DNA of 40,040 nucleotides from Candidatus Bathyarchaeota archaeon. GTDB lineage: Archaea > Thermoproteota > Bathyarchaeia > Bathyarchaeales > Bathyarchaeaceae. The notes under the pieces were generated by a model that saw only the letters and a program-made list of their open reading frames with translations, was not told where the DNA came from and searched no databases. The translations under genes were made by a program, and so were the position numbers. Each line of letters starts with the position of its first letter. Position 1 is the stretch's first letter. Location of the stretch: the NCBI GenBank assembly GCA_020348865.1, contig CP070754.1, positions 1,051,910 through 1,091,949 on the forward strand, read 5' to 3'. This document shows positions 33,448-40,040 of this stretch, in pieces.

Positions 33448-34230
33448 TTATTTTCCTTTGTATCGCGGTTTTCTTTTCTCTATGAACGCTGATACGCCCT
33501 CTTTGTAGTCTTCTGTTGAAGATAGTATTCCGAAGGCTTCTGCTTCATGTACTAGCCCGGTTCGTTGGTCTGTTTCAATGCTTTGGTTGATGAGTTCTTT
33601 CGTGAGCTTTAGGGCGATTGGGGGCTTGCTCATGATTGTTTTGGAGAGTTCCTCAACGGTTGATCTGAGTTTTTCTGGTGGTACAACCATGTTAATCAAG
33701 CCGATTCTTTCAGCTGTTTTGGGGTCAATCATCTTTCCTGTGAATGCAAGTTCTTTGGCTGTTCCCTTTCCAACAAGTCGTGGTAGACGTTGTGTTCCTC
33801 CCCAGCCGGGAATCAATCCAACATTCACCTCTGTCTGTCCTATTCTGGCGTTTTCTGATGCTATTCTGATGTCGCATGCCATGGCAAGTTCTAAGCCGCC
33901 TCCTAAGGCGTAGCCGTTGATGGCTGCAATAACAGGCTTCCCAAGTTCTTCAATCGCCAAGGTCAATTTCTGCCCAAGTCTTGAAGTTTCCACCGCTTTT
34001 ATTACTGTGATATCTGTCACTGTTTTGAGGTCTAATCCTGCGCAGAAGGCTTTTTCTCCAGCTCCAGTAATCACTACAACTCTTACGTTTTTGTCTTTTT
34101 CTGCATCTTCAAGAATTGAAAAGAACTCTGGGAGGGTCTCCTCGTTCAGCGCGTTCAAGGCTTTCGGACGGTTTATGGTTATGGTTGCTATCCCATCTTT
34201 TTTGTCATAGAGAAGATCCTTGGATCCCAT
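33448..34230 (-). CDS. Enoyl-CoA hydratase (crotonase family)
   Basis: 260 residues, standard crotonase length. The oxyanion-hole region FCAGLDL is at 62-68. Both catalytic glutamates of true hydratases are present: E114 in ALGGGLELAMACD and E134 in GQTEVNVG. IPGWGGTQRLPR follows. It adds water to 2-enoyl-CoA to give 3-hydroxyacyl-CoA, the substrate of the dehydrogenase encoded just upstream (10-bp gap). A cyclohexadienoyl-CoA hydratase role is possible given the reductase clusters, but the motifs alone do not separate the two. Confidence 0.92.
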   Translation of the reverse strand: MGSKDLLYDKKDGIATITINRPKALNALNEETLPEFFSILEDAEKDKNVRVVVITGAGEKAFCAGLDLKTVTDITVIKAVETSRLGQKLTLAIEELGKPVIAAINGYALGGGLELAMACDIRIASENARIGQTEVNVGLIPGWGGTQRLPRLVGKGTAKELAFTGKMIDPKTAERIGLINMVVPPEKLRSTVEELSKTIMSKPPIALKLTKELINQSIETDQRTGLVHEAEAFGILSSTEDYKEGVSAFIEKRKPRYKGK

Positions 34231-34240
34231 AAGTTGTCAC

Positions 34241-35101
34241 CTATTTTGTCCAGTCATAGAAGCCTTTACCAGTTTTTCTTCCAAGAAGACCTGCTCGAAC
34301 CATTTGTCTTAGAAGTGGGCTTGGTCTGTACTTCGGATCAAGGTTGTCTCGCAAGACTTCAGCTATGGAAAGAGTTGTGTCCAATCCAAGGTAGTCGACC
34401 AGTTTTAGGGGACCCATCGGCCAGTTTAGTCCAAGTCTTATCGCCTTGTCTACATCTTCTGGCTCTGCTATTCCCTCCCAAACAAGGGAAATGGCCTCGT
34501 TCAGCGCTGGAACCAGAATTCTATTTACAATGAAGCCGGCACAATCCTTCTTCACCACAACTGGGTCCTTCGCCATTTTCTTGGTGACGTCAACAAGTAA
34601 GCTTATGGTTTCATCTGAAGTCTTCGCTCCACGGATAATCTCTATCAGCTTCATTAGTTGCGGAGGGTTGAAGAAGTGTAGTCCACAAAACTTTTCGGGG
34701 CGACTTGTGGCTGAAGCAAGTAGTGTTATGCTTATGGAAGAAGTGTTTGAAGCCAAGTAAGCATCCGGTTTTGCTAATCCATCAACCTCCGAAAGCACGC
34801 TCTTTTTCAACTTAACATTCTCCGGAACCGCCTCAATAATCAGGTCTGCGTCAGACACAGCTTCTTTTAGGTCCAAGATTGGATGAATTCTCTTTAAAGT
34901 TTCATCAACTTCTTTCTGTGTGATTACACCTTTCTTCAAGAATCTTTGCAGGCTAGTTTTTATCATGGACATTCCGTGATCCAGAAATTCCTGGTTGATG
35001 TCCCTTAGGTTGACGTTGAACTTTCCGACTTGAGCTGCAACTTGAGCTATGCCGTGACCCATCAACCCGGCTCCAAGAACCGCTATTTTTCGAACTTCCA
35101 T
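34241..35101 (-). CDS. 3-hydroxyacyl-CoA dehydrogenase (3-hydroxybutyryl-CoA dehydrogenase type)
   Basis: 286 residues from the ATG at 35101, which has AAAAGGAGAA eight nt upstream; a longer frame to 35167 would run through the TATA box. The Rossmann site is GAGLMGHGIAQ (8-18). GLHFFNPP carries the catalytic histidine, with a later GFIVNRILVPALNEAI helix and a C-terminal LGLNWPMGPLKLVDYLG dimer region. It oxidises 3-hydroxyacyl-CoA to 3-oxoacyl-CoA with NAD(P). It heads the operon dehydrogenase, hydratase, thiolase, DUF35, divergent from the acyl-CoA ligase. Confidence 0.94.
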   Translation of the reverse strand: MEVRKIAVLGAGLMGHGIAQVAAQVGKFNVNLRDINQEFLDHGMSMIKTSLQRFLKKGVITQKEVDETLKRIHPILDLKEAVSDADLIIEAVPENVKLKKSVLSEVDGLAKPDAYLASNTSSISITLLASATSRPEKFCGLHFFNPPQLMKLIEIIRGAKTSDETISLLVDVTKKMAKDPVVVKKDCAGFIVNRILVPALNEAISLVWEGIAEPEDVDKAIRLGLNWPMGPLKLVDYLGLDTTLSIAEVLRDNLDPKYRPSPLLRQMVRAGLLGRKTGKGFYDWTK

Positions 35102-35143
35102 TATGAATTCTCCTTTTAGAGGTAGAGAAGAGATGGTATAGGA

Positions 35144-35192
35144 GTATATAATTTCTTGGATAAGCAATATTTTAAAGCTCTAGCGGAGCTTT
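35144..35192. promoter_or_regulatory. Divergent promoter region with an inverted repeat between the dehydrogenase operon and the acyl-CoA ligase
   Basis: GTATATAATTT (35144-35154) is a TATA-like box read leftward, about 43-53 nt before the dehydrogenase ATG. ATTTTAAAG (35169-35177) is a TATA-like box read rightward, about 44-52 nt before the ligase ATG. The second overlaps an inverted repeat, AAAGCTC (35174-35180) and GAGCTTT (35186-35192), spaced by five bases, which could be an operator for a substrate-responsive regulator. Confidence 0.45.
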
Positions 35193-35220
35193 TGATTACT
35201 GCCAGAAGGTGAAACGAGTC

Positions 35221-36780
35221 ATGGCTTGGTTAAACTTGGGAGAAATCTTGGACGTTCATGCTGAGAAATATCCCACGAAACCAGCTGTCAAAGATTGGTG
35301 CGGCAAGGCATGGACATATTCAGAATTGAACGTGAGAACCAACAAACTAGCTAACGGCCTCTTGAACATGGGATTGAGTAAGGGCGACCGCGTTGCGGTA
35401 ATGCTCTATAACTGCGTCGAATTCGTTGAGATTTATTGCGCCTTCGCCAAAGCTGGACTCGTAGTTACACCAGTTAGCTGGCGTTATGTCGGAAGAGAGA
35501 TTGAGTATGTTGCTAATGACTCAGACGCAAAAGCCATGATCGTTTGTGAAGATTTCGTTGCAGCTATTAATCAGCTTCGTCCGAAACTCAAGGAGATTGA
35601 CAGCAAAAACTACTTGGTTGTCGGTGAAACAACTCCTGAAGGCTACACGAACTATGAAGACTTGATTGCGAGCTCACCTGATCATAAACCCGACGTAGAT
35701 GTTGGAGGCAAGGATACGTGGGCTCAAATCTACACTTCTGGGACCACTGGTTTTCCAAAGGGCGTCATTCGATCTCACGAGTCTTATGCTGCGTTCTTCT
35801 TCATCAACGCAGTGGAATTCGGTTTTTCAGAGAAGGATTGCGGAATGATCATCATGCCGCTCTTCCACGTAAACTCCACTTTCTACGGGCTTCTATTCCT
35901 CTACCTCGGCGCTTCCTTATTCGTTGGCAAAGACAAAGGCTTTGACCCTGTTGACTTGCTAAACATCGTGCACAAAGAGAAAATCTCGTTCATTTCACTA
36001 ATTCCCACCCATTACAGCCTCATTCTGGAAGTTCCGGAACAGAAGCGTCGACGCTTCGAGACAAGTTCGCTGCGCAAGCTGTTATGCTCCTCTGCCCCTG
36101 CAAGAAGCAAGACAAAACGCGGAATTCTGAAGTGTTTCCCCCGTGTTGAACTATATGAGGCATACGGCTCCACCGAAGCTGGGTTAGTTACCATACTCAA
36201 GCCTGAAGACCAACTTAGAAAAATCGGCTCAATCGGTAGACCATGCCTAGGAGTCGATTTAATCAAGCTTCTGGACGAGAACGACCGTGAAGTAGGAGTT
36301 GGAGAAGTCGGAGAACTTTACTCTAGGGGACCGATGATGTTTGACGAGTATAACAAGATGCCTGAGAAAACTGAAGCTTCATTCAGAGGCGATTTCTTCA
36401 GTGCCGGCGACCTGGTTACACGTGACGAAGAAGGCTACTATTACATTGTTGACCGCAAGGACAACATGATTATCACAGGAGGAGAACACGTCTATCCATC
36501 GGAGGTTGAGGAAGTGGTCTCTCAACATCCGAAAGTTCGTGACGTTGCTGTGGTGGGGCTTCCAGATGATAAGTGGGGTGAAGCTGTAACGGCTGCTGTT
36601 GTCTTAAAGGACGGGGAAAACGCGACTAGTGAAGAGATTGTAGAATGGTGTAGAAGCAAGATGGCTGGGTTCAAGAAGCCTAAGAAAGTGATATTCATCA
36701 ACTATTCTGAAATGCCTAGGTCTGCAACAGGGAAGATCGTGCATAGAAGACTTAGGAATCGCTTCGCAGAACTTGTCTAG
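35221..36780 (+). CDS. Acyl-CoA ligase (AMP-forming synthetase family)
   Basis: 519 residues from the ATG at 35221, chosen because AGAAGGTG (35204-35211) is well placed as a ribosome site; a GTG at 35209 is in frame too. The adenylate-forming signatures are YTSGTTGFPKGV, YEAYGSTEAG, SAGDLVTRDEEGYYYIVDR, ITGGEHVYPSEVEEV and the C-terminal catalytic lysine in PRSATGKI. It activates a carboxylic acid to its CoA thioester, the entry step for the neighbouring beta-oxidation set. The family covers fatty and aromatic acids, so the substrate is not assigned. It is convergent with the second HGD-D pair (9-bp gap). Confidence 0.92.
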   Translation: MAWLNLGEILDVHAEKYPTKPAVKDWCGKAWTYSELNVRTNKLANGLLNMGLSKGDRVAVMLYNCVEFVEIYCAFAKAGLVVTPVSWRYVGREIEYVANDSDAKAMIVCEDFVAAINQLRPKLKEIDSKNYLVVGETTPEGYTNYEDLIASSPDHKPDVDVGGKDTWAQIYTSGTTGFPKGVIRSHESYAAFFFINAVEFGFSEKDCGMIIMPLFHVNSTFYGLLFLYLGASLFVGKDKGFDPVDLLNIVHKEKISFISLIPTHYSLILEVPEQKRRRFETSSLRKLLCSSAPARSKTKRGILKCFPRVELYEAYGSTEAGLVTILKPEDQLRKIGSIGRPCLGVDLIKLLDENDREVGVGEVGELYSRGPMMFDEYNKMPEKTEASFRGDFFSAGDLVTRDEEGYYYIVDRKDNMIITGGEHVYPSEVEEVVSQHPKVRDVAVVGLPDDKWGEAVTAAVVLKDGENATSEEIVEWCRSKMAGFKKPKKVIFINYSEMPRSATGKIVHRRLRNRFAELV

Positions 36781-36789
36781 TCTTTGTGG

Positions 36790-38001
36790 TTAGTCCAGAG
36801 TCTTCAGGTATGTCTCCAGTTTTGTTTTCACCTGGTATTCGTCATAGTTTCTCGAGTCGGATGAATCTACGTCAAGGATGAGGCTTGGCACTTCAGTTTT
36901 CTTGTATACTGCTTCTTTGACGATAATTTCTCCTATAGACATCATTCTGCATCCCCAGTTGGTAGGGAGAATAATCAGGTTTGCGCGAAAGTCTTTTGTG
37001 AGGTTGAGGATGAGGTCGATTCTTCTTTCGATGCTGCAGTTGGCGAAGTTTGGGAGGTATTTTCTGGCGAGGCTTTCAAAGGGTTTGGAGGAGTCTAGGC
37101 TTCCCGTCCAGACGTGGGAGAAAGTTTCAGCTACGACAATTGCACCTAAATTGTTCAGGTAATTGAAGAATTTCAGGTTGAACCACATGGGCAGATTGTC
37201 CCAGATTAACCTGTATCTTTCGTTTTCGATTTTGCCTACACCGTTTCTTGCTCGCCCTTTGACTTCGTCCAGTAGTTTTTCGTAGAAGTCTACTGCATCT
37301 TGGGCTGCTGGTGTGGAGAGCATGAAGAAGATGGCTGAGAAGGCATCTCTGGCTCCCATGGGTGCTGGAATGTTTTTTCTGCAGTCTTGGATTTCCAGCC
37401 AGAGTTTGCTTGTGCGATCTGATAGTGTGATGCTTTTTCGAAGCTTGTTTCTGTCTAACGGATTGTTTGTTTGTTTTTCTAGGAACGCAGCTAATTCTTC
37501 GAGCTGCGATACATATTGTCTTATGAGTTGTGGTTCAAGGTTTTCTGCGTCTGCCCCAGTCGTGTTGTAGGGGACATCTAGGAGGAATAGGGGGCGTTTT
37601 AGGTGGTGACTGAGGATCTGGAACCATTTTAGATGTGTATCGCAGGCGGCTGTTGATGCTACTAGGAAGTTTGGTTTTGGCATGCCTCCTTCCGGAAGAT
37701 CCTGTGTTTTTTCGGTTAGGACGGAGCCGATTACGGTTCTGGCGTAGGAGCATAGGTCTCTGGAGTAGCCGTGTCTTTCAGCAACTTCTGCAAGTTGAAC
37801 CGAGACTTGCCTTGCAGCGCATACTGAGGCGTAGTTTTCGGGCCATATGGGTGTAATGTCCATGGCTTGGAGGATTTCGATTGGGAAGGTTGAGGCTACC
37901 CAAGCGATGGGTTTGTTCTCTTCCCTGTTTTTGTGAGCTTTCTGGTAGTATGGTTGAACGTGGTTTTGGTAGAAGCCTTGGAGTGTTTGCAGTCTTGTCA
38001 T
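36790..38001 (-). CDS. Second HGD-D (BcrB-like) dehydratase/reductase subunit
   Basis: 403 residues. The same family as the gene at 20727 but shorter and divergent. Probable cluster cysteines are C84 (RDLCSYARTVIGS), C120 (TAACDTHLKWF) and the late cysteine in TNWGCRMMS, matching the three conserved sites of the first BcrB-like protein. With the gene encoded 2 bp upstream it should form a heterodimeric 2-hydroxyacyl-CoA dehydratase or benzoyl-CoA reductase-like module. No activase or ferredoxin gene accompanies it, so it may share the activases at 22-23.8 kb or use ones elsewhere. Confidence 0.83.
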   Translation of the reverse strand: MTRLQTLQGFYQNHVQPYYQKAHKNREENKPIAWVASTFPIEILQAMDITPIWPENYASVCAARQVSVQLAEVAERHGYSRDLCSYARTVIGSVLTEKTQDLPEGGMPKPNFLVASTAACDTHLKWFQILSHHLKRPLFLLDVPYNTTGADAENLEPQLIRQYVSQLEELAAFLEKQTNNPLDRNKLRKSITLSDRTSKLWLEIQDCRKNIPAPMGARDAFSAIFFMLSTPAAQDAVDFYEKLLDEVKGRARNGVGKIENERYRLIWDNLPMWFNLKFFNYLNNLGAIVVAETFSHVWTGSLDSSKPFESLARKYLPNFANCSIERRIDLILNLTKDFRANLIILPTNWGCRMMSIGEIIVKEAVYKKTEVPSLILDVDSSDSRNYDEYQVKTKLETYLKTLD

Positions 38002-38003
38002 GG

Positions 38004-39122
38004 CTAGGGAACTCCTTTTATTGTTTCTATGAAGGCTTCAATTCTGTTTTTTATCGGAGCTATTCCACTTCTAGTGTGTTCCCATTCAACGTTCAGGACG
38101 TGTATGCCTTGGTTTTTGAGTTCTTCTGTTAGAAGAGGGGCATCGAACATGTGAGTGTCACAGAATTTCAGGAGAAAATTGATGACTGCTTCAACATTGA
38201 ATTGCTTAATCATGTTTTTGATGTGGCTCACTCTTTCCTCCCAGTTGTATCGCGAGGGGGATGGAATTTTGTTTAGGTAACGTTTGGAGATGGCTTTTAT
38301 GGGGTTTTTGTCTGTTTGAACAAGGGTCCAGAAGTATCTTGTTCCAGTACACAGGTCATCTGCTACTGCGATTCCGCCGACTGATTCGATTATGTTTAGT
38401 AGGTCTGGAGTGCCCATCATACTTCCTGTGATTAAGAGTCTCACACCAGGTTTTGGTGGGTCTATGCGGGTTTCTATTTCTTTCAGTAGCTGTTTCAGAA
38501 GTGTATTATGTTCACTCTTGGAGGTTAGCATGCTTGATAGGACAATTTCAAGGGTTTCCGTGCCGTTGATGAGCGGGGTGTCTCTTTTTCTTAAGTCATA
38601 GATTTTCTTGAGGAGGTCTCTGTTTTCGTTGCAGAGTTGAATTGAGTGTTGGATTTTTTTGTTGGTTATGGTGGTTTTGAAGGTTTCTTCCAGGGATTCT
38701 TTGAATCTTGTGATTTCCTGGTGGAAGAAATCATGAGCTTTTTGCGTGTTTGTGTGGGGGGTGTTTATGAAGTGGAAGTATGGGATTTTTGTGCAGTGTC
38801 TCCAGAGGTCGTAGGTCTTGTTGAAGTTGTCGCAGGAGTTGGAGGTGACGAAGCCGTCTAGATAGGCGTAAGAGCTTCTCAAGGCTAGGTCGAAGGTGCT
38901 GCGGGCAAAGGAGCAGGCGTTGCGTGGTAGGTAGGCATCTGCTAGCATGGTGGGTTTTGTGCTTCCTAGGATTCTGACTGGTAGGGCATCCATGGCGTGG
39001 ATGATTTCTTCTGGTGTGTACGTGCTGTTCCAGCCTATGACTGGTTTGTTTTGGTTTTTCCAGCTTCTTGCGATGTCATGTCTTTCGGAGAGTATGTTTC
39101 TGAAAGACTGCAAAATCCGCAT
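38004..39122 (-). CDS. Second HGD-D (BcrC-like) dehydratase/reductase subunit
   Basis: 372 residues, aligning along its whole length with the gene at 19583 (YTPEEIIHAMDALPVRILGS against YVPEEILYAANVFPVRILGS). It keeps three likely ligands, C70, C97 (TSNSC) and the cysteine in LKFCDTHMFD. It lacks the counterparts of C35, C75 and C78 found in the first copy (S33, A73 and T76 there). This suggests a different member of the family, for example a 2-hydroxyacyl-CoA dehydratase rather than a benzoyl-CoA reductase. It is the first gene of a two-gene operon. Confidence 0.83.
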   Translation of the reverse strand: MRILQSFRNILSERHDIARSWKNQNKPVIGWNSTYTPEEIIHAMDALPVRILGSTKPTMLADAYLPRNACSFARSTFDLALRSSYAYLDGFVTSNSCDNFNKTYDLWRHCTKIPYFHFINTPHTNTQKAHDFFHQEITRFKESLEETFKTTITNKKIQHSIQLCNENRDLLKKIYDLRKRDTPLINGTETLEIVLSSMLTSKSEHNTLLKQLLKEIETRIDPPKPGVRLLITGSMMGTPDLLNIIESVGGIAVADDLCTGTRYFWTLVQTDKNPIKAISKRYLNKIPSPSRYNWEERVSHIKNMIKQFNVEAVINFLLKFCDTHMFDAPLLTEELKNQGIHVLNVEWEHTRSGIAPIKNRIEAFIETIKGVP

Positions 39123-39449
39123 GATGACAACGCTCAGGTTAGGATTGTTGTTAAGAGGAAGATTTAACTCTTAAACAATACGGTTGCAAGAGACCAACTC
39201 AGTAATGCATGAGTGCAGAATGATTGGCGATTGCATTATCCTTGTTTCTTCTTCACCTCCATTTCAGTGTGCTAGAAGGCGGCCAAGGTGAAGTATTTAT
39301 GCGTGCATGCAACTGAAACGTTTAGAAGTTTCTTTCCCAAGTCTTTAGCAGAAGTTAATATTGTGCATAATGTGGAATTTTTCTCCTAAGTTTTCGATGC
39401 AACTTCAAATGAAATAGTAAAAGGTTGAAAAACAAAAGAGGGTGACAGA
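39123..39449. other. Gene-free divergent region
   Basis: 327 bp without a credible frame. It holds an inverted repeat TAATGCA (39203-39209) and TGCATTA (39232-39238), and AT-rich TATA-like stretches near 39292-39300 and 39355-39372. The gene that follows has a good ribosome site, GAGGGTGA at 39438-39445. Nothing else is recognised. Confidence 0.4.
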
Positions 39450-40040
39450 ATGTTGGATATACCATCTATAACAGGAATAGTTGCAGCTGTAGGTGTGATT
39501 GTGGGTGTTGTCCTAGCCATAATGGAGCTTAGAAACATAACCAAGACAAGGCAAATGGCGCTTATCATGAGCATATACTCGCTTTTCACCCGCAGAGAAT
39601 ACATAGATGCATTAACAAAAATCAGGACCAGAGAATTCAAAGATTATGAAGGATACATGAAAAAGCATGGGCTGACAGACCTTGCGCAGGTATCTGGACT
39701 TTATGAAGGACTAGGATTTCTTCTGCACAGAGGATTTCTAGACATTGACACAGTTCGTGAACTCCTAAGCGAATCAACAAAGCTGACGTGGGAAAAGGTG
39801 AAACCTATTGTAGAAGATGCCAGAAAACAACTTAGTCAGAGGAAATCCGGAGAGAATGTCCCAGTTTACCAATGGTGGGAATACCTCTATGATGAACTGC
39901 AGAAAAGAGAAGAAAGCCTGCAACAAGTATCAGAAGCATGGGAAATGCCAGTAGAAAAAATACGTTGCGAAGGTTGCCATGCTTTGACCGTCAATTGTGC
40001 TGGAAGCAAGTGCAGAATCGTGAAATGCTTGGCCTCTAAA
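39450..40040 (+). CDS. Membrane-anchored DUF4760-like protein with a Cys-rich (DUF3795-like) tail, cut by window edge
   Basis: Open from ATG 39450 to the window end (197 residues, incomplete). One N-terminal membrane span (about residues 6-26) is followed by a helical region of the DUF4760 type (MALIMSIYSLFTRREYIDAL, LYEGLGFLLHRGFLDIDTV). A charged linker ends at about residue 165. The visible tail has C-x2-C (EGCHALT) and then CAGSKCRIVKC, the pattern of DUF3795 zinc-like proteins. The ribosome site is GAGGGTGA. Both domains are of unknown function, and their joining is uncommon as far as I know. It diverges from the second HGD-D pair. Confidence 0.65.
   Translation, partial: MLDIPSITGIVAAVGVIVGVVLAIMELRNITKTRQMALIMSIYSLFTRREYIDALTKIRTREFKDYEGYMKKHGLTDLAQVSGLYEGLGFLLHRGFLDIDTVRELLSESTKLTWEKVKPIVEDARKQLSQRKSGENVPVYQWWEYLYDELQKREESLQQVSEAWEMPVEKIRCEGCHALTVNCAGSKCRIVKCLASK

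Noticed and set aside
1..40040. CRISPR arrays, insertion sequences or phage genes
   Set aside because: No regularly spaced repeats, transposase, integrase or structural phage proteins were seen in any reading frame examined.

Overview
The window reads as a piece of an archaeal chromosome, most likely from the Bathyarchaeia (MCG) or a close TACK/Asgard-side relative. The reasons are an S26e ribosomal protein (absent from most Euryarchaeota), archaeal-type ProRS and ThrRS, an archaetidylinositol-phosphate-synthase-like enzyme, a form III RuBisCO with AMP phosphorylase and ribose-1,5-bisphosphate isomerase, TATA-like promoters, short gaps and many TTG/GTG starts (for example 686, 4111, 4727, 7863, 9792, 10113, 12413, 14563, 19583). 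The lineage is inferred from gene content only; no search was run.

Layout. 1-2.8 kb: a cut YeiH-type membrane protein, a tRNA-Leu-like 3' fragment, a small winged-helix regulator, a stem-closed structured element, a NapH-like membrane polyferredoxin and a frameshifted small membrane gene. 2.8-7.4 kb (minus): an endonuclease-Q-like PHP protein, a DedA/VTT membrane protein, a radical SAM/SPASM-like protein and ProRS. 7.9-14.5 kb: a CDP-alcohol phosphatidyltransferase, S26e, a PfkB kinase, a small Cys/His protein, ThrRS, a GIY-YIG protein and an XPD/DinG-like helicase. 14.5-18.4 kb: the archaeal AMP (pentose bisphosphate) module. AMP phosphorylase makes ribose-1,5-bisphosphate, the isomerase makes RuBP, and RuBisCO carboxylates it to 3-phosphoglycerate. 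rbcL and deoA diverge around a 19-bp near-perfect palindrome.

19.6-26.6 kb: an operon in the order BcrC-like, BcrB-like, activase, activase, ferredoxin, NuoG/GltD-like flavoprotein. This is the composition of an ATP-dependent (class I) benzoyl-CoA reductase system, and the first five genes follow the bzdNOPQM order. The last gene has no ATG/GTG/TTG upstream of its first [2Fe-2S] cysteine. 27.2-31.5 kb: one 1427-residue membrane/surface protein that joins a thioredoxin-like CPHC domain, a CcdA-like membrane domain, PKD, an M64-like HExxH peptidase and a NosD-like beta-helix. 31.7-39.1 kb: a beta-oxidation-type set (DUF35 OB-fold protein, thiolase, enoyl-CoA hydratase, 3-hydroxyacyl-CoA dehydrogenase, divergent acyl-CoA ligase), then a second BcrC/BcrB-like (HGD-D) pair with no activase of its own. 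The window ends in a cut membrane-anchored DUF4760-like protein with a Cys-rich tail.

Together the right half describes CoA-dependent anaerobic breakdown of an aromatic or other difficult acid: ligase, radical reduction or dehydration by HGD-D enzymes powered by the activases, ferredoxin and flavoprotein, then hydratase, dehydrogenase and thiolase. The substrate is not decided by the sequence. No CRISPR array, rRNA, insertion sequence or complete tRNA was seen.
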